A stretch of DNA of 64,000 bases, from assembly GCA_019636335.1 (NCBI GenBank), contig JAHBXR010000001.1, positions 124,001 through 188,000 on the forward strand, given 5' to 3'. The translations under genes were made by a program, and so were the position numbers. Positions 18,310 through 27,602 of this stretch are shown piece by piece. A model generated the notes under the pieces. It did no database searches, was not told the DNA's origin, and saw only the letters and a program-made list of their open reading frames with translations. Position 1 is the first letter of the stretch, and the number at the start of each line of letters is the position of its first letter. Source of the DNA: Pirellulales bacterium. Its GTDB lineage: Bacteria; Planctomycetota; Planctomycetia; Pirellulales; JAEUIK01.

Positions 18310-20001
18310 ATGTGCAACACAACGCAACGATCGCTCGGACTGCTGGTGCTCGTGGCTCTGATCGCGCAAGCAACGACGAGCTTGGCCCAAGGTGAAGCCG
18401 ACGCCAAGAAGCCCAACATCCTGGTGATCTTTGGCGATGACATCGGCACGACGAATGTCAGCGCCTATAGCGACGGTCTCATGGGCTACGAGACCCCCCA
18501 CATCGATCGCCTGGCCCACGAGGGGCTCCGCTTCCTGCACTACTACGGCGAGCAATCGTGTACGGCGGGCCGAGCGGCCTTCCTCACCGGACAGCACGGC
18601 ATCCGCACCGGCCTGACCAAGGTCGGATTTCCCGGCGCGCCGATGGGCATGAACCAGCTCGATCCCTCGATTGGCGGCTTGCTCAAGAGTCTTGGTTACG
18701 CCACCGGCCAGTTTGGCAAGAATCACGTGGGGGATCGCAACGAGACGCTCCCCACGGTCAACGGCTTCGACGAGTTCTTCGGCAATCTCTACCACCTGAA
18801 TGCGGAAGAGGAGCCGGAACTGCCCGACTATCCTCAGGATCCCGAGTACCGCAAGAAGTTCGGTCCGCGCGGCGTGCTGCGCTGCAAAGCGACCGACGTC
18901 GACGATCCGACCGTCGATCCGCGCTTTGGCCGTGTCGGCAAGCAGACGATCGAGGATACCGGCGCGCTGACCAAGAAACGCATGGAGACGATCGACGACG
19001 AGACCTCGGCGGCGGCGATCGACTACATGCGACGGCAGGTCGAGACGGGCAAACCGTTCTTCTGCTGGTTCAACTCCACCCGCATGCACCTGCGCACGCA
19101 CGTGCGCGACGAGCATCGCGGCCGCTACAAGCATGGCGACAGCGAATACAACGACGGCATGATCGAGCACGATGAGACGATCGGCACGATCCTCAAGGCG
19201 CTCGACGATCTGAAGATCGCCGACCATACGATCGTCGTCTACACGACCGACAACGGGCCCCACATGAATACCTGGCCCGATGGCGCGATGACCCCCTTCC
19301 GTTCGGAAAAGAACACCAACTGGGAGGGGGCCTTCCGCGTGCCCTGCCTGGTGCGCTGGCCCGGCCACATCCAGCCGGGGACGGTCACCAACCAATTGAT
19401 GAGCCACAACGACTGGATTCCCACGTTGTGCGCCATCGTGGGCGAGCCGGACATCGTCGACAAGCTGCGTCACGGACACGAGGCGAACGGCAAGCAGTAC
19501 AAGGTACACCTCGACGGCTACGACCAATCGAAGTTTCTCACCTCGGTCGCAGGCACGGTCGGGAAGAACAATGGCGCCAAGAGCGCACGCGACCGGTTCT
19601 TTTATACCGACGACGACGGACAACTCGTGGCCTACCGCCAGGGCGATTACAAGTTCGTATTCGCCGAACAGCGCAAGCAGGGCACGATGGGGGTCTGGGC
19701 CGAACCGTTCACGACGCTCCGCCTGCAGAAGATCTTCAACATCATGCAAGACCCCTTCGAGCGGGCCGACATCACGTCGAATACCTACTGGGACTGGAAT
19801 CTCGATCACGTCGGTAGCATGTATGGCGTCATGCAAGACGTGTTCGAATTCGCCGGGACCTTCCAGGAATTCCCGCCGCGATCGGTCGCGCCGAGCTTCA
19901 ATCCGGCCAACATCCTGGAAGACACGCTGCGCGAAATCAAAGTCAAGCGCAAGCTGCAAGAGGCCTTTCCGATGCTGCAGCGGAGCGCAGAGGAGAAGTG
20001 A
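18310..20001 (+). CDS. Secreted arylsulfatase-like sulfatase
   Basis: 563 residues with a signal peptide to about residue 27. FGDDIGTTN supplies the calcium-binding Asp pair (43-44). The formylglycine site is CTAGR at 84-88 followed by AAFLTGQ, a CxAxR variant recognised by anaerobic-type or FGE maturases. GKNHVGD and YTTDNGPH complete the active site. It is 563 residues, the usual arylsulfatase A length, and lacks the C-terminal extension of the sulfatase at 7169. Periplasmic hydrolysis of sulfate esters is expected. It is divergent from the radical SAM gene, but that enzyme lacks the SPASM features of a sulfatase maturase. Confidence 0.93.
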   Translation: MCNTTQRSLGLLVLVALIAQATTSLAQGEADAKKPNILVIFGDDIGTTNVSAYSDGLMGYETPHIDRLAHEGLRFLHYYGEQSCTAGRAAFLTGQHGIRTGLTKVGFPGAPMGMNQLDPSIGGLLKSLGYATGQFGKNHVGDRNETLPTVNGFDEFFGNLYHLNAEEEPELPDYPQDPEYRKKFGPRGVLRCKATDVDDPTVDPRFGRVGKQTIEDTGALTKKRMETIDDETSAAAIDYMRRQVETGKPFFCWFNSTRMHLRTHVRDEHRGRYKHGDSEYNDGMIEHDETIGTILKALDDLKIADHTIVVYTTDNGPHMNTWPDGAMTPFRSEKNTNWEGAFRVPCLVRWPGHIQPGTVTNQLMSHNDWIPTLCAIVGEPDIVDKLRHGHEANGKQYKVHLDGYDQSKFLTSVAGTVGKNNGAKSARDRFFYTDDDGQLVAYRQGDYKFVFAEQRKQGTMGVWAEPFTTLRLQKIFNIMQDPFERADITSNTYWDWNLDHVGSMYGVMQDVFEFAGTFQEFPPRSVAPSFNPANILEDTLREIKVKRKLQEAFPMLQRSAEEK

Positions 20002-20103
20002 TCGCGGCCGGCAGACCCGAGGGACGCCTAGCCGAGCGGTGACGAGCCTGCCCAAGGCCGCTGGGTGGGCAGAGTCGCTTGCACCAAGCTTGGAGGCGAG
20101 ATT

Positions 20104-21321
20104 CTAGGTCCCTGCGTCGTCCTGTCCCTCGGGCGAGTCGCTCGAGGGGGGACCGTCGAGAAACCCGGGCAGCGTTGTCAGCCAATCGACGAGCGCCCGC
20201 GCGGCGATGGCATGTCCCTGGCGGTTCGGATGGTGGTCCGATTCGTGGACCCATAGCGCTGCGGTCGTCTGTCCGGCGAAAGCGGGCGCCAGATCGAGCA
20301 CGGGCAGACCGACCGACTCAGCCATGGCGGCCACTTTGCGGTGTACCTCGGCCAGCGGATACGCACCCTCGAATCCCTCCAGGAGCGGATACAGCACCAG
20401 GACGACCTGGCAATCGGTGCGTGACCGCATGTGCCGCAGGTCGTCGGCGAGTTTTTCCAAATTGGGCTGGTTATAAAGCGGATCGTAGAGGTCCTGGTAC
20501 CACTGAATGGTTTCGTTCCGGATCCGCCGCATGTCGATGGTGCGATCGACGAACTGAACAAGCCGCGACGGCACGCTGAACCAGGATCGCGCTTCGCTGG
20601 AGCGCGTCGGGTCATCGCGCAGATTGACCAGGTCGTTGAGGAACGATTGCCGCGCGGCGAGTTCCGGCGTGGGCTCCACGTCGTTCGCCGTGAAGACGAC
20701 GATCGCGCGTGACGCTTGAAGCAGGGGGACGTATTGCTCGAGCGCCGCCCGCTCCTGGCGAGTGTTCCAGCCCGATCCCCCCAGGTTCAGCAACTCGTAG
20801 CCAGTCCCCAACAGCGTTTCTGCTTGGCGCGTCAGCGTGCTTTCGATCGGCACGCCTTCGCCATAGACAAACGAGTCGCCAAAGACCGCGATGCGCCGCA
20901 CGCCGGAGAGAGGCTGTCGCGCGAAGTCGGGCGCACGCAGCGTGAGATCGTAGCTGCTGTATTCGACGCACCAGGGAGTTTCGGACAAACGGTCGAGGGA
21001 CAATTCTGTGGGAGGAAGCGTGCTGGTGAAGAGCGACCAGGTCGCCTGCGAGGTATCGGGCAGCGGCTGGAATTCGCCATGCGGATTCGTTGGGTAGCAG
21101 TCGTAGCGGAGTTTTTGGGGCGCGTCTTTCTTGAGCAGAATACGCTTGGCGACTGTTGGAGCCGCCGGGAAATCAAACAGCCGCATCCCCGCTTCGAGCA
21201 GTACCCAGGCGGCGAGCAGCCCGGCGGCCACACTCATCACGCGCAGCACGACGAGTCGACGCCACGAGCGGGCAAGCCGTGGCCGTGGCTCCGCTAGTGC
21301 CGGGGGAGCGTTTTCGATCAT
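20104..21321 (-). CDS. Membrane-anchored SGNH hydrolase-like protein
   Basis: 405 residues from the ATG at 21321. One N-terminal membrane helix (near 27-47), then an SGNH domain: block I is RIAVFGDSFVYGEG with the nucleophile Ser, LLNLGGSGWNTRQE gives block II glycine, FTANDVEP block III, and DHHPNRQGH near the C-terminus gives the catalytic Asp/His. Such proteins resemble AlgX/AlgJ or O-acyl transferases and esterases of surface polysaccharide. It is encoded just downstream of the YfhO-like membrane protein (about 210 bases), consistent with an envelope-glycan role. Confidence 0.85.
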   Translation of the reverse strand: MIENAPPALAEPRPRLARSWRRLVVLRVMSVAAGLLAAWVLLEAGMRLFDFPAAPTVAKRILLKKDAPQKLRYDCYPTNPHGEFQPLPDTSQATWSLFTSTLPPTELSLDRLSETPWCVEYSSYDLTLRAPDFARQPLSGVRRIAVFGDSFVYGEGVPIESTLTRQAETLLGTGYELLNLGGSGWNTRQERAALEQYVPLLQASRAIVVFTANDVEPTPELAARQSFLNDLVNLRDDPTRSSEARSWFSVPSRLVQFVDRTIDMRRIRNETIQWYQDLYDPLYNQPNLEKLADDLRHMRSRTDCQVVLVLYPLLEGFEGAYPLAEVHRKVAAMAESVGLPVLDLAPAFAGQTTAALWVHESDHHPNRQGHAIAARALVDWLTTLPGFLDGPPSSDSPEGQDDAGT

Positions 21322-21533
21322 AGTTGCGGCAGGCCCGAGGAGAGACGCTGGGATTTCCGGAAGGCGCGTTTCCGGAACGCGGGTCGAGGAGCAAACCCTC
21401 CAGTGTATTTTCCGCGATGGCTCGAACAATGCCACAACCCCCGTGGAAGGGCGCGACAAGCGCAGAGACGGGAGCCGCGGCGCGTTCTCGCCGCCATGAA
21501 GTGTAGAAGCCGCCCGCGCTCGCGAAACAGCGA

Positions 21534-23960
21534 TCAAGCGGATCGGCGACGCCAACAGGATAGGGCGAGTGCCATCCATCCCACGGAGGCCAGCGACGTG
21601 ACGGCCCCACCGTATTTGAGTGAGACCGGCGCGTACTCGAGGCGGAATCGATGCTGGCCCGCCTGGAGTGGAATGGCTTGGAACGCCCAATCGGCGGGCA
21701 TCAATTCGTAGCGCGGTTGCGCGCTGTCCGGCAGAGCCCGGACCTTCCAGCCCGGATCGTAGGAGTCGGTAATGAGCAAGATGGCGGGGCGCTGCAGGTG
21801 GGCTTCGATCGTGACATGATCGGTCGATTCGTCCACGACGCGCGCCATGCCGATCGGTTGAGAGCCGGGGCTCATTCGTTGCTCGCCGGCGGAAAAAGGC
21901 TCTCGTTCGAGAATCACGGTCTGTGTCGGTTCGAAGTCGGCCTGCGACATGGCTTGCAACACGTCGTTGCGCGCCGTCAGCACGACGTAGTCGGCAACCA
22001 GGACGAGTCGTTCCAGAGGATTTTGCATGGGGAGCGTGTAATACATCAACTCGCCCGACTGCGTGCCGGCGACGACCAGGAAATGGCTGCGTGCCAGGCG
22101 ATAGGCGCTGGGAATCGCCGGCTGGGGGTGATATTCCATGTAGTGCGTCAGTTCGTCGACCGGCCGGCGTGCCGCGAAGGCAAACACCTCGGCATAGCGC
22201 CGCGACACGGCGGGATCGTGTCCGATCACGTTCTGACCGCCGATGCTCATGGCTTCATTCGGATTGACCTCGTCCATGAAACGCGCCTCGCGCGCTTGGC
22301 TGGCGACGTATTGCTCGAGATTCGGCGTCCATACATCGTCGACGGGAAAGCTGACGCACCAAGACCAGGCCACGACCATCACCTCGGCCACGGCCAGCGC
22401 GGCCAGCACGTACAAGAGGGGGCGGTACCACCGGCTCGCCACGAGCAGCAACGCCACGCACAGGGCGAGATAGGCCGCACGTTTCAGGCTGGCGCCGGCC
22501 GCCGCGCCACTTTGCTCTATGAACTGGGGTGATTCGTAATCGCTGACCGGCCGGTGAAATAATTCGTCGATCTCCTGGGCCTGGTCGCGCACGTGCCGCA
22601 GCATCGCGGCCCAGCGACCGTCCGTACCCGACCGTGCCGAATGGGCGACGAGAGCGCCAGCGATCCCGCATGTTACCGCGAACGAAACGAGTAGGGCTGG
22701 AAAGACGGGCGAGCGAACCGGGATGCGCAGCAGGGCATCGAGGCCGATCGACATCAAGGCAATCAAGCAGAGCACTGCCGGAAAGGCAAACTTCGCACTG
22801 GCGCGAAAGCTCGCGAAGCCGGGCAGTAGCTCGTACAGGGGCCCGTGCAGCGGCGTGTTCGAACCCAGCGCCAGCACGAGCATCACCAGCGCCAGCCCGG
22901 CCAATACGAAGCGGCGCGAATCTTTCCTCCCATAGGCCACGCCGTAGAGGGCCAGCATGAGACCGCTGACGCCGAACGTGCAGTTCATTTCCCACAGCGT
23001 GGCCTTGCCCCAGTAAGACGACTTGGGCATCTCGCCAAAAAAGCCTGGCGCGACGAGCGTCACCAGGTTCTCGGGAGGAAACGACAAGCTGCTCGCAAAG
23101 TGGTAGGGCACGTGGCCGCCGCCGCGCACGCTGTTTTCGGTCAGGGCCAGGCCGGGCACGAGTTGGATCGCGGCCAACGCGGCCCCACCGCCGTAGATCG
23201 CGACAAGGGCCACCACGGCCGATTTGCGCTTGCGCGCTCCCGGCCACGACAACGCGAAATACAAGCCCGCGGCCAGCGCGGTGTAGTAGACATATTGCGG
23301 ATGGCCAGCCAGCACTTGCATCGCCACGGCCGCCGATCCGACGAGGGCCCAGGGACGCTGGGCGCCGTCTAACACGCCGTCGATGGCGCGCAGAATCAGC
23401 GGCGCCCAGACCATCGTGGAGAGATTGGCGAGATTGCCGGCATACACGAAGGCGAAATAGGGTCCGGAAAACATCGCCACCGCGCCACCGACCAGGCTGG
23501 CGATGGGAGACAGATGCCGTCCGCGCAGCCAGACGAACGTGAACCATCCCAACAGAAAGGTGTGCAGCGCCATGCTCACGTTGATGGCGCGCGCCGTGGG
23601 AAGCAGCAAGAAGATTCCGTTCGGGGGATAGAACAGCGCGGCCTGGAAATTCGCGGCAAGTGGGATGCCCGAGAAAATATGGGGATTCCACAGCGGCAGA
23701 TTGCCGCTTGCCAGTTCGCGGAAGCTAAAGAAGCGGAGATGATAGAAGAGGATGCGAATCTCCGAGGTCCAATCGGCTGATACGAGGCGATCGCCTCGAA
23801 GCAGCAAATTGCCGAACATGCCGCAGATGAGCAGCGCATACACGCCTGCCGCGATCGCTAACCAGGAACGGTCGCTCCAGACGCGTGCCACAGTCGTTGC
23901 TGCGGCTACTTCGCGCGAGGCAGTCAATTCTCTGGACACGAATGGACTCCCTGGAAACAT
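21534..23960 (-). CDS. YfhO-like polytopic membrane glycosyltransferase-type protein
   Basis: 808 residues from the ATG at 23960 (an in-frame GTG at 23975 is an alternative). About a dozen membrane helices; the first exported loop carries DWTSEIRILFYHLRFF and LWNPHIFSGIPLAANFQAALFYP, the mark of YfhO/GT-C-like proteins where the Asp lies near the lipid-sugar site. The C-terminal third is a soluble beta-rich periplasmic domain followed by a last helix. YfhO in Bacillus decorates lipoteichoic acid; in planctomycetes the acceptor is unknown. Probably transcribed together with the SGNH hydrolase. Confidence 0.85.
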   Translation of the reverse strand: MFPGSPFVSRELTASREVAAATTVARVWSDRSWLAIAAGVYALLICGMFGNLLLRGDRLVSADWTSEIRILFYHLRFFSFRELASGNLPLWNPHIFSGIPLAANFQAALFYPPNGIFLLLPTARAINVSMALHTFLLGWFTFVWLRGRHLSPIASLVGGAVAMFSGPYFAFVYAGNLANLSTMVWAPLILRAIDGVLDGAQRPWALVGSAAVAMQVLAGHPQYVYYTALAAGLYFALSWPGARKRKSAVVALVAIYGGGAALAAIQLVPGLALTENSVRGGGHVPYHFASSLSFPPENLVTLVAPGFFGEMPKSSYWGKATLWEMNCTFGVSGLMLALYGVAYGRKDSRRFVLAGLALVMLVLALGSNTPLHGPLYELLPGFASFRASAKFAFPAVLCLIALMSIGLDALLRIPVRSPVFPALLVSFAVTCGIAGALVAHSARSGTDGRWAAMLRHVRDQAQEIDELFHRPVSDYESPQFIEQSGAAAGASLKRAAYLALCVALLLVASRWYRPLLYVLAALAVAEVMVVAWSWCVSFPVDDVWTPNLEQYVASQAREARFMDEVNPNEAMSIGGQNVIGHDPAVSRRYAEVFAFAARRPVDELTHYMEYHPQPAIPSAYRLARSHFLVVAGTQSGELMYYTLPMQNPLERLVLVADYVVLTARNDVLQAMSQADFEPTQTVILEREPFSAGEQRMSPGSQPIGMARVVDESTDHVTIEAHLQRPAILLITDSYDPGWKVRALPDSAQPRYELMPADWAFQAIPLQAGQHRFRLEYAPVSLKYGGAVTSLASVGWMALALSCWRRRSA

Positions 23961-24096
23961 CAAGCGACTTGTCACGAAACTGGCCGGAGCGTCCGCCGCC
24001 CGGGCCGGTGGCTAGGGTGCAGCGGCAGGGCGCTTAGGCTCGGCCAGGAATACTTTCGTGAAGCGGCGACGGTCGAGCCCGAGGAAAAGCGCGACA

Positions 24097-25656
24097 CTAC
24101 ATATCTGATCCAGAGAGGCTCTTCAAGAACTCGATTACCGCGCGGCGTTCGCTGTCGGTCAGGCGATCGCCGAACGTGTGCCCCGAGTTACCGTGGCCGA
24201 AGGCCGTCGTATCGTAGAGGGCGCTATGGTCGACGGCGGCTTGCGAGAAGAACGGTTTACCCGAGGCTGCCGCGGCACTCGTATCGAAGTCTTCGCGCGA
24301 GACCGTCGCATACGCCATGCCCACCTGGTCGAGGTCGTAGGCCGTGGGGTCGCGAGGCTCGCGTGCCCAGATCTCGGGTCGCTCCTGGGAATTGAGCACC
24401 GTCGCGAGCGTCGGCACGGAGCCGTTGTGAAAATATGGAGCCGAGGCCCATACCCCCACCAGCGGCGGCGCCACGTAGCCTTCCGTGGCGGGCACCGAGG
24501 CCGTGGGGATCATCTCTTGCGGCGTCCCCTGCGCGGCGAGGTACTCGCCCAGGCCATTGATGTGATCGGCGATCGGCTTGAACTTCTGCAGCACGGTGTT
24601 GTACGAGTTGTCGGTCTTCACGTTGCGCAGCACGTGCGAGAAGTTGTAATCGACGGCCCATGAGCCAGGCTGGCTCAGCTCCGCCTGCGTCGACTTCTTC
24701 GTGTAGCTGCCGTGGCAGGTCTTGCACGCGCGGAAGCCGGTCTTGTCCCGCGGAGCGACGCGGCCGTGAAACAGGTCGGCCCCTTGTTGCACGAGCTCGG
24801 CGTCGAGCGTGCCCGGGTAGAGGGGCGATTGCGTCTCGCGCGCGAAGGCCAACGCCTTGGCCACCGACTGAACGTGCTCTTCGTGGTGCGCGTTCATGTC
24901 GGGATGCGGCGTCGTGAAATTGATCGAAAAGCTGGCCGCGTCGTCCGGCGCTGCGTCGGCGTACCAGTAGTCCTTCTTTTTGTACTTCATCAGCCACCAT
25001 GGCATCGGGTCGACCGGTGGCAATTCGGTGGCCTCGAACAACTCCTCCAGTTCCGTTTTCTTGTTGGCCAGTTCGAGCCCCTTGGTGACGGGATCGGCCA
25101 AGCGCGTGCCGAGGTGCCACACGGCGTACGGTCCGAAGTTGTCGCCGCGCGTGCGGCTTTGCTGCGGACTGGATTGATTCATGTGATTGTTGCCAAGCCC
25201 GGCCACGACTTGTCCGCGGACGACCCCCGCGTGGCAGGCAAAACAATTGATGTTCACGACCTGCCCCTTGTCACGCTGGAAGACGCTTTCGCCCAGGGCG
25301 AAGCCGGGATCGGCGCCGGCGCTGCGCGACGGCGGCGACGGCAGCCGGCCGGAACCGTAGAAACGCCCCTCCGGCGAGTCGGGTTTGAATCCGGCGGCCT
25401 TCTGCGCACCGGCGAACGTGCCCGTCAACATGCGTGCGGCAGCCACCGGAAAGGCGGTGTAGAAGAGTCGCCCGGCAAAGATCTCCTCGAGACCTGCCTG
25501 GGCCTCGGGCGAGTAGTTGGCGGAATCGAACCCGTAATGCGACATCGGTTCGCCACCGCGCGCCAGCGAGGGGGAGAGGGACAGCAACAGCGCAAGCGTG
25601 CCCAGCGCGAGTTGCCGAGCGAGACGGCCGTCGATCTTGCGCATCTTGCGGTTCAT
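24097..25656 (-). CDS. Secreted di-heme c-type cytochrome (peroxidase/RoxA-like)
   Basis: 519 residues from the ATG at 25656, with GGGAG upstream; the signal peptide ends near SLARGG. Two CxxCH heme-binding motifs are seen, CFACH (about residue 140) and CKTCH (about 310). The second half has APPLVGVWASAPYFHNGSVPTLATVL, the distal-ligand segment shared by di-heme peroxidases and RoxA/LatA-type rubber oxygenases, and FLKSLSG near the end. The wide spacing between the heme sites fits the RoxA-like group more than classical CcpA, but this is a judgement from motif order. Periplasmic redox enzyme. Confidence 0.88.
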   Translation of the reverse strand: MNRKMRKIDGRLARQLALGTLALLLSLSPSLARGGEPMSHYGFDSANYSPEAQAGLEEIFAGRLFYTAFPVAAARMLTGTFAGAQKAAGFKPDSPEGRFYGSGRLPSPPSRSAGADPGFALGESVFQRDKGQVVNINCFACHAGVVRGQVVAGLGNNHMNQSSPQQSRTRGDNFGPYAVWHLGTRLADPVTKGLELANKKTELEELFEATELPPVDPMPWWLMKYKKKDYWYADAAPDDAASFSINFTTPHPDMNAHHEEHVQSVAKALAFARETQSPLYPGTLDAELVQQGADLFHGRVAPRDKTGFRACKTCHGSYTKKSTQAELSQPGSWAVDYNFSHVLRNVKTDNSYNTVLQKFKPIADHINGLGEYLAAQGTPQEMIPTASVPATEGYVAPPLVGVWASAPYFHNGSVPTLATVLNSQERPEIWAREPRDPTAYDLDQVGMAYATVSREDFDTSAAAASGKPFFSQAAVDHSALYDTTAFGHGNSGHTFGDRLTDSERRAVIEFLKSLSGSDM

Positions 25657-26090
25657 CGGGTTCTCCCTGCCGGATTCAATTCGTTGAGGATTGGTCGAGT
25701 CCTTATGGCCGATCTTGACCCATGCGTTAGCACGCGACCAGGAGACCCGCCTCTGGGTTTGTAAGGGTGCTACCATACGGTACTTCCTCCCGATTCCGCC
25801 AGTTTCATGCCGGCCAGAGGAATGTCGCATGCGTCCACGCCCAGTCTCGCCCGGTTGGCGGGAGATCGTCACAAGCCCTCGCGTTTTTGGAAGTGCCGGC
25901 AAAGTTCACCTGGTCGGAATGCCCCACCACCGCACTTCTTGCCTGATCGCTACGTCGCAGGCCAATCTCCGGGAGGGACGTACCTGCAACCCGTCGACTT
26001 CACGGCTCGGTTCAAGCCACTGCGAGGGAAGGCCGACCGAAACGATAGTGGCACGATGTTTTTTCGGAGACGAAGCGAAGGGGGCCGACG
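25657..26090. other. Divergent intergenic region
   Basis: 434 bases between the cytochrome gene (minus) and the small secreted protein (plus). It must hold both promoters. No consensus -35/-10, hairpin or ORF with protein-like composition was found, apart from a partial palindrome TACCATACGGTA near 25776. Confidence 0.35.
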
Positions 26091-26633
26091 ATGATGCGAG
26101 CGATGGTTCTGGCGACATTGGCGATCTGCACTTTCTCTGGCACGGTCCGCGCACAAGGTGGCCCGGCGCTCGTCTCCGACGCCATGTACGCGCAATGGCT
26201 TACCGGAACGCCGGTGGTCTATGGCTCGGACACGGCCGTCCGGTGGACGACTCGCTGGGACCCGATGCGGGGCCTGGTGGCGGTCCCCGCCCGAGTGCCC
26301 GACGATCAGAACCGGCAGCTCAAGCTAGCGGGGCAGCCTTCGCCCGTCGGCATGACCGACCGTCTCACGCCCCCGACGATTCTCGAGTTGAATCGGAGCT
26401 TGCGTCAGCAGGACTGGCCGGCGATTCAGCCCGAGGGGGTGAACATGACCAAGCACCTGACGCAGCCGACGGTGCTGCAGTTGAATCGCCGGCTGCGCGA
26501 ACAGGCTCGCCGCGCGGCGTTGCCGGTCGAGCGGCACCCCTCCCCCGGCGAAGCGAGCCTGGACGGCACAAGCGCGGCGCCCCCCGTCGCGCCGCAGGCC
26601 TCGTACGGCGTGCGACAATCGCGTACCCGCTAA
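26091..26633 (+). CDS. Secreted repeat-containing hypothetical protein
   Basis: 180 residues; signal peptide to about residue 21 (ending GTVRA); GAAGGGGG precedes the start by about nine bases. Two copies of a 25-30 residue unit follow: MTDRLTPPTILELNRSLR near 88-105 and MTKHLTQPTVLQLNRRLR near 119-136. The unit is MT-x2-LT-x-PT-hxx-LNRxLR. The protein ends in a low-complexity Pro/Ala/Gly tail. No family recognised; predicted periplasmic or surface, possibly a short peptide-like interaction repeat. Confidence 0.7.
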   Translation: MMRAMVLATLAICTFSGTVRAQGGPALVSDAMYAQWLTGTPVVYGSDTAVRWTTRWDPMRGLVAVPARVPDDQNRQLKLAGQPSPVGMTDRLTPPTILELNRSLRQQDWPAIQPEGVNMTKHLTQPTVLQLNRRLREQARRAALPVERHPSPGEASLDGTSAAPPVAPQASYGVRQSRTR

Positions 26634-26708
26634 GCTTACCGCAACCGCGCCCAGAGCAGTTCCTACCCACGCACTGCTGCTTCAGGCCGCCGTTGGGTGA
26701 GCGCAACG

Positions 26709-26742
26709 AAAAAGGCCGCCCCCGAATTTCGGTTGCGGCCTT
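26709..26742 (-). terminator. Intrinsic terminator of tRNA-Asp
   Basis: On the minus strand an 8-bp stem (AAGGCCGC/GCGGCCTT) with a 15-base loop is followed by five T, 36 bases past the tRNA 3' end. A second perfect hairpin at 26752-26770 (CGGTGCC/GGCACCG, 5-base loop) lies between the tRNA and this terminator and may act in 3' processing. Confidence 0.8.
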
Positions 26743-26777
26743 GGTGTTTCGCGGTGCCGAGGGGGCACCGACTCAAG

Positions 26778-26851
<74 letters not shown>

Positions 26852-27208
26852 ATTCGTGCGCTCAGGCCATCGCCAGGGCGAACGGGCTGGGCTTTTAAGC
26901 AATTTAGCTTATCGGCCGGACCGGCTCTCCGAGTCGAGCGCCATCGCGCTGGAAGGCCTCGAATTATATCGCTGGCGCGCGGGCACGCAAGGCGGGCGGT
27001 CCGAGAGACTATTCTACGTCGCGAATCGCCTCAAGTCTTTTCCAGCCAGGAGACTTTGGCCAGCCCGCAGGTTCGCGTCCCCCGGGCAGATTTCTTCTCG
27101 CCCGGCGGTGCCGCCGCGCCGCGCCGCGACGGTGATATTCTGAGCCACGTTCTCTCTCCCTTGCGGGGGGCGATCCCGCAGACCATCGCTTTTCTGGAGT
27201 TTTCTTCG
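26852..27208. other. Divergent intergenic region
   Basis: 357 bases between the tRNA (minus) and the SMR gene (plus). It carries the tRNA promoter by position, but no clear consensus or secondary structure was seen. Confidence 0.35.
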
Positions 27209-27532
27209 ATGTATTGGTTGATTCTCCTGGCCGCCATCGTGCTCGAAGTGTGCGGCACCACCTGCATGAAGCTTTCGGCCGGCTTCACGCGACTCGGCTA
27301 CACCGTGGCCTTGTTCGTCTTCTATCTGCTGAGCCTTTCGGCCCTGACGCTGGCCCTGAAGCGGATCGAGGTCAGCGTGGCTTACGCCGTCTGGTCGGGG
27401 GTGGGGACCGCCCTAATCGCCCTGATCGGCATGACCTACTTCCGCGAACCGGTCAGCGCGACGAAGATTGTCAGCCTCGGGCTGATCATTGCCGGCGTCG
27501 TGGGACTGAACCTCGCCGGTAGTGCCCACTGA
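27209..27532 (+). CDS. Small multidrug resistance (SMR) family transporter
   Basis: 107 residues from the ATG at 27209, with GGAG nine bases upstream. Four membrane helices in the SMR pattern; the essential Glu is in helix 1 (AAIVLEVCGTTCMK, Glu13), followed by GFTRLGYTVALFVFYLLS and AYAVWSGVGTALIALIG with the conserved W-G pair. SMR proteins work as antiparallel dimers exchanging protons for quaternary cations (EmrE) or guanidinium (Gdx). AYAVWSGVG fits either subtype, so the substrate is left open. A guanidine riboswitch was not seen in the leader. Confidence 0.92.
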   Translation: MYWLILLAAIVLEVCGTTCMKLSAGFTRLGYTVALFVFYLLSLSALTLALKRIEVSVAYAVWSGVGTALIALIGMTYFREPVSATKIVSLGLIIAGVVGLNLAGSAH

Positions 27533-27602
27533 GCCTGTCCACAGACGACGCGCCGTCTAGGCGTAATCGCTTGCCCAGAAAATCCTTGGAAAGAGCCCCG
27601 GC

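Noticed and set aside
16398-20001. Radical SAM gene as maturase of the adjacent sulfatase
   Set aside because: It has a B12-binding domain and one CxxxCxxC cluster, not the SPASM-type extra clusters of anaerobic sulfatase maturases.
27100-27208. Guanidine riboswitch ahead of the SMR gene
   Set aside because: No conserved guanidine-aptamer core or P1 helix could be recognised in the short leader.
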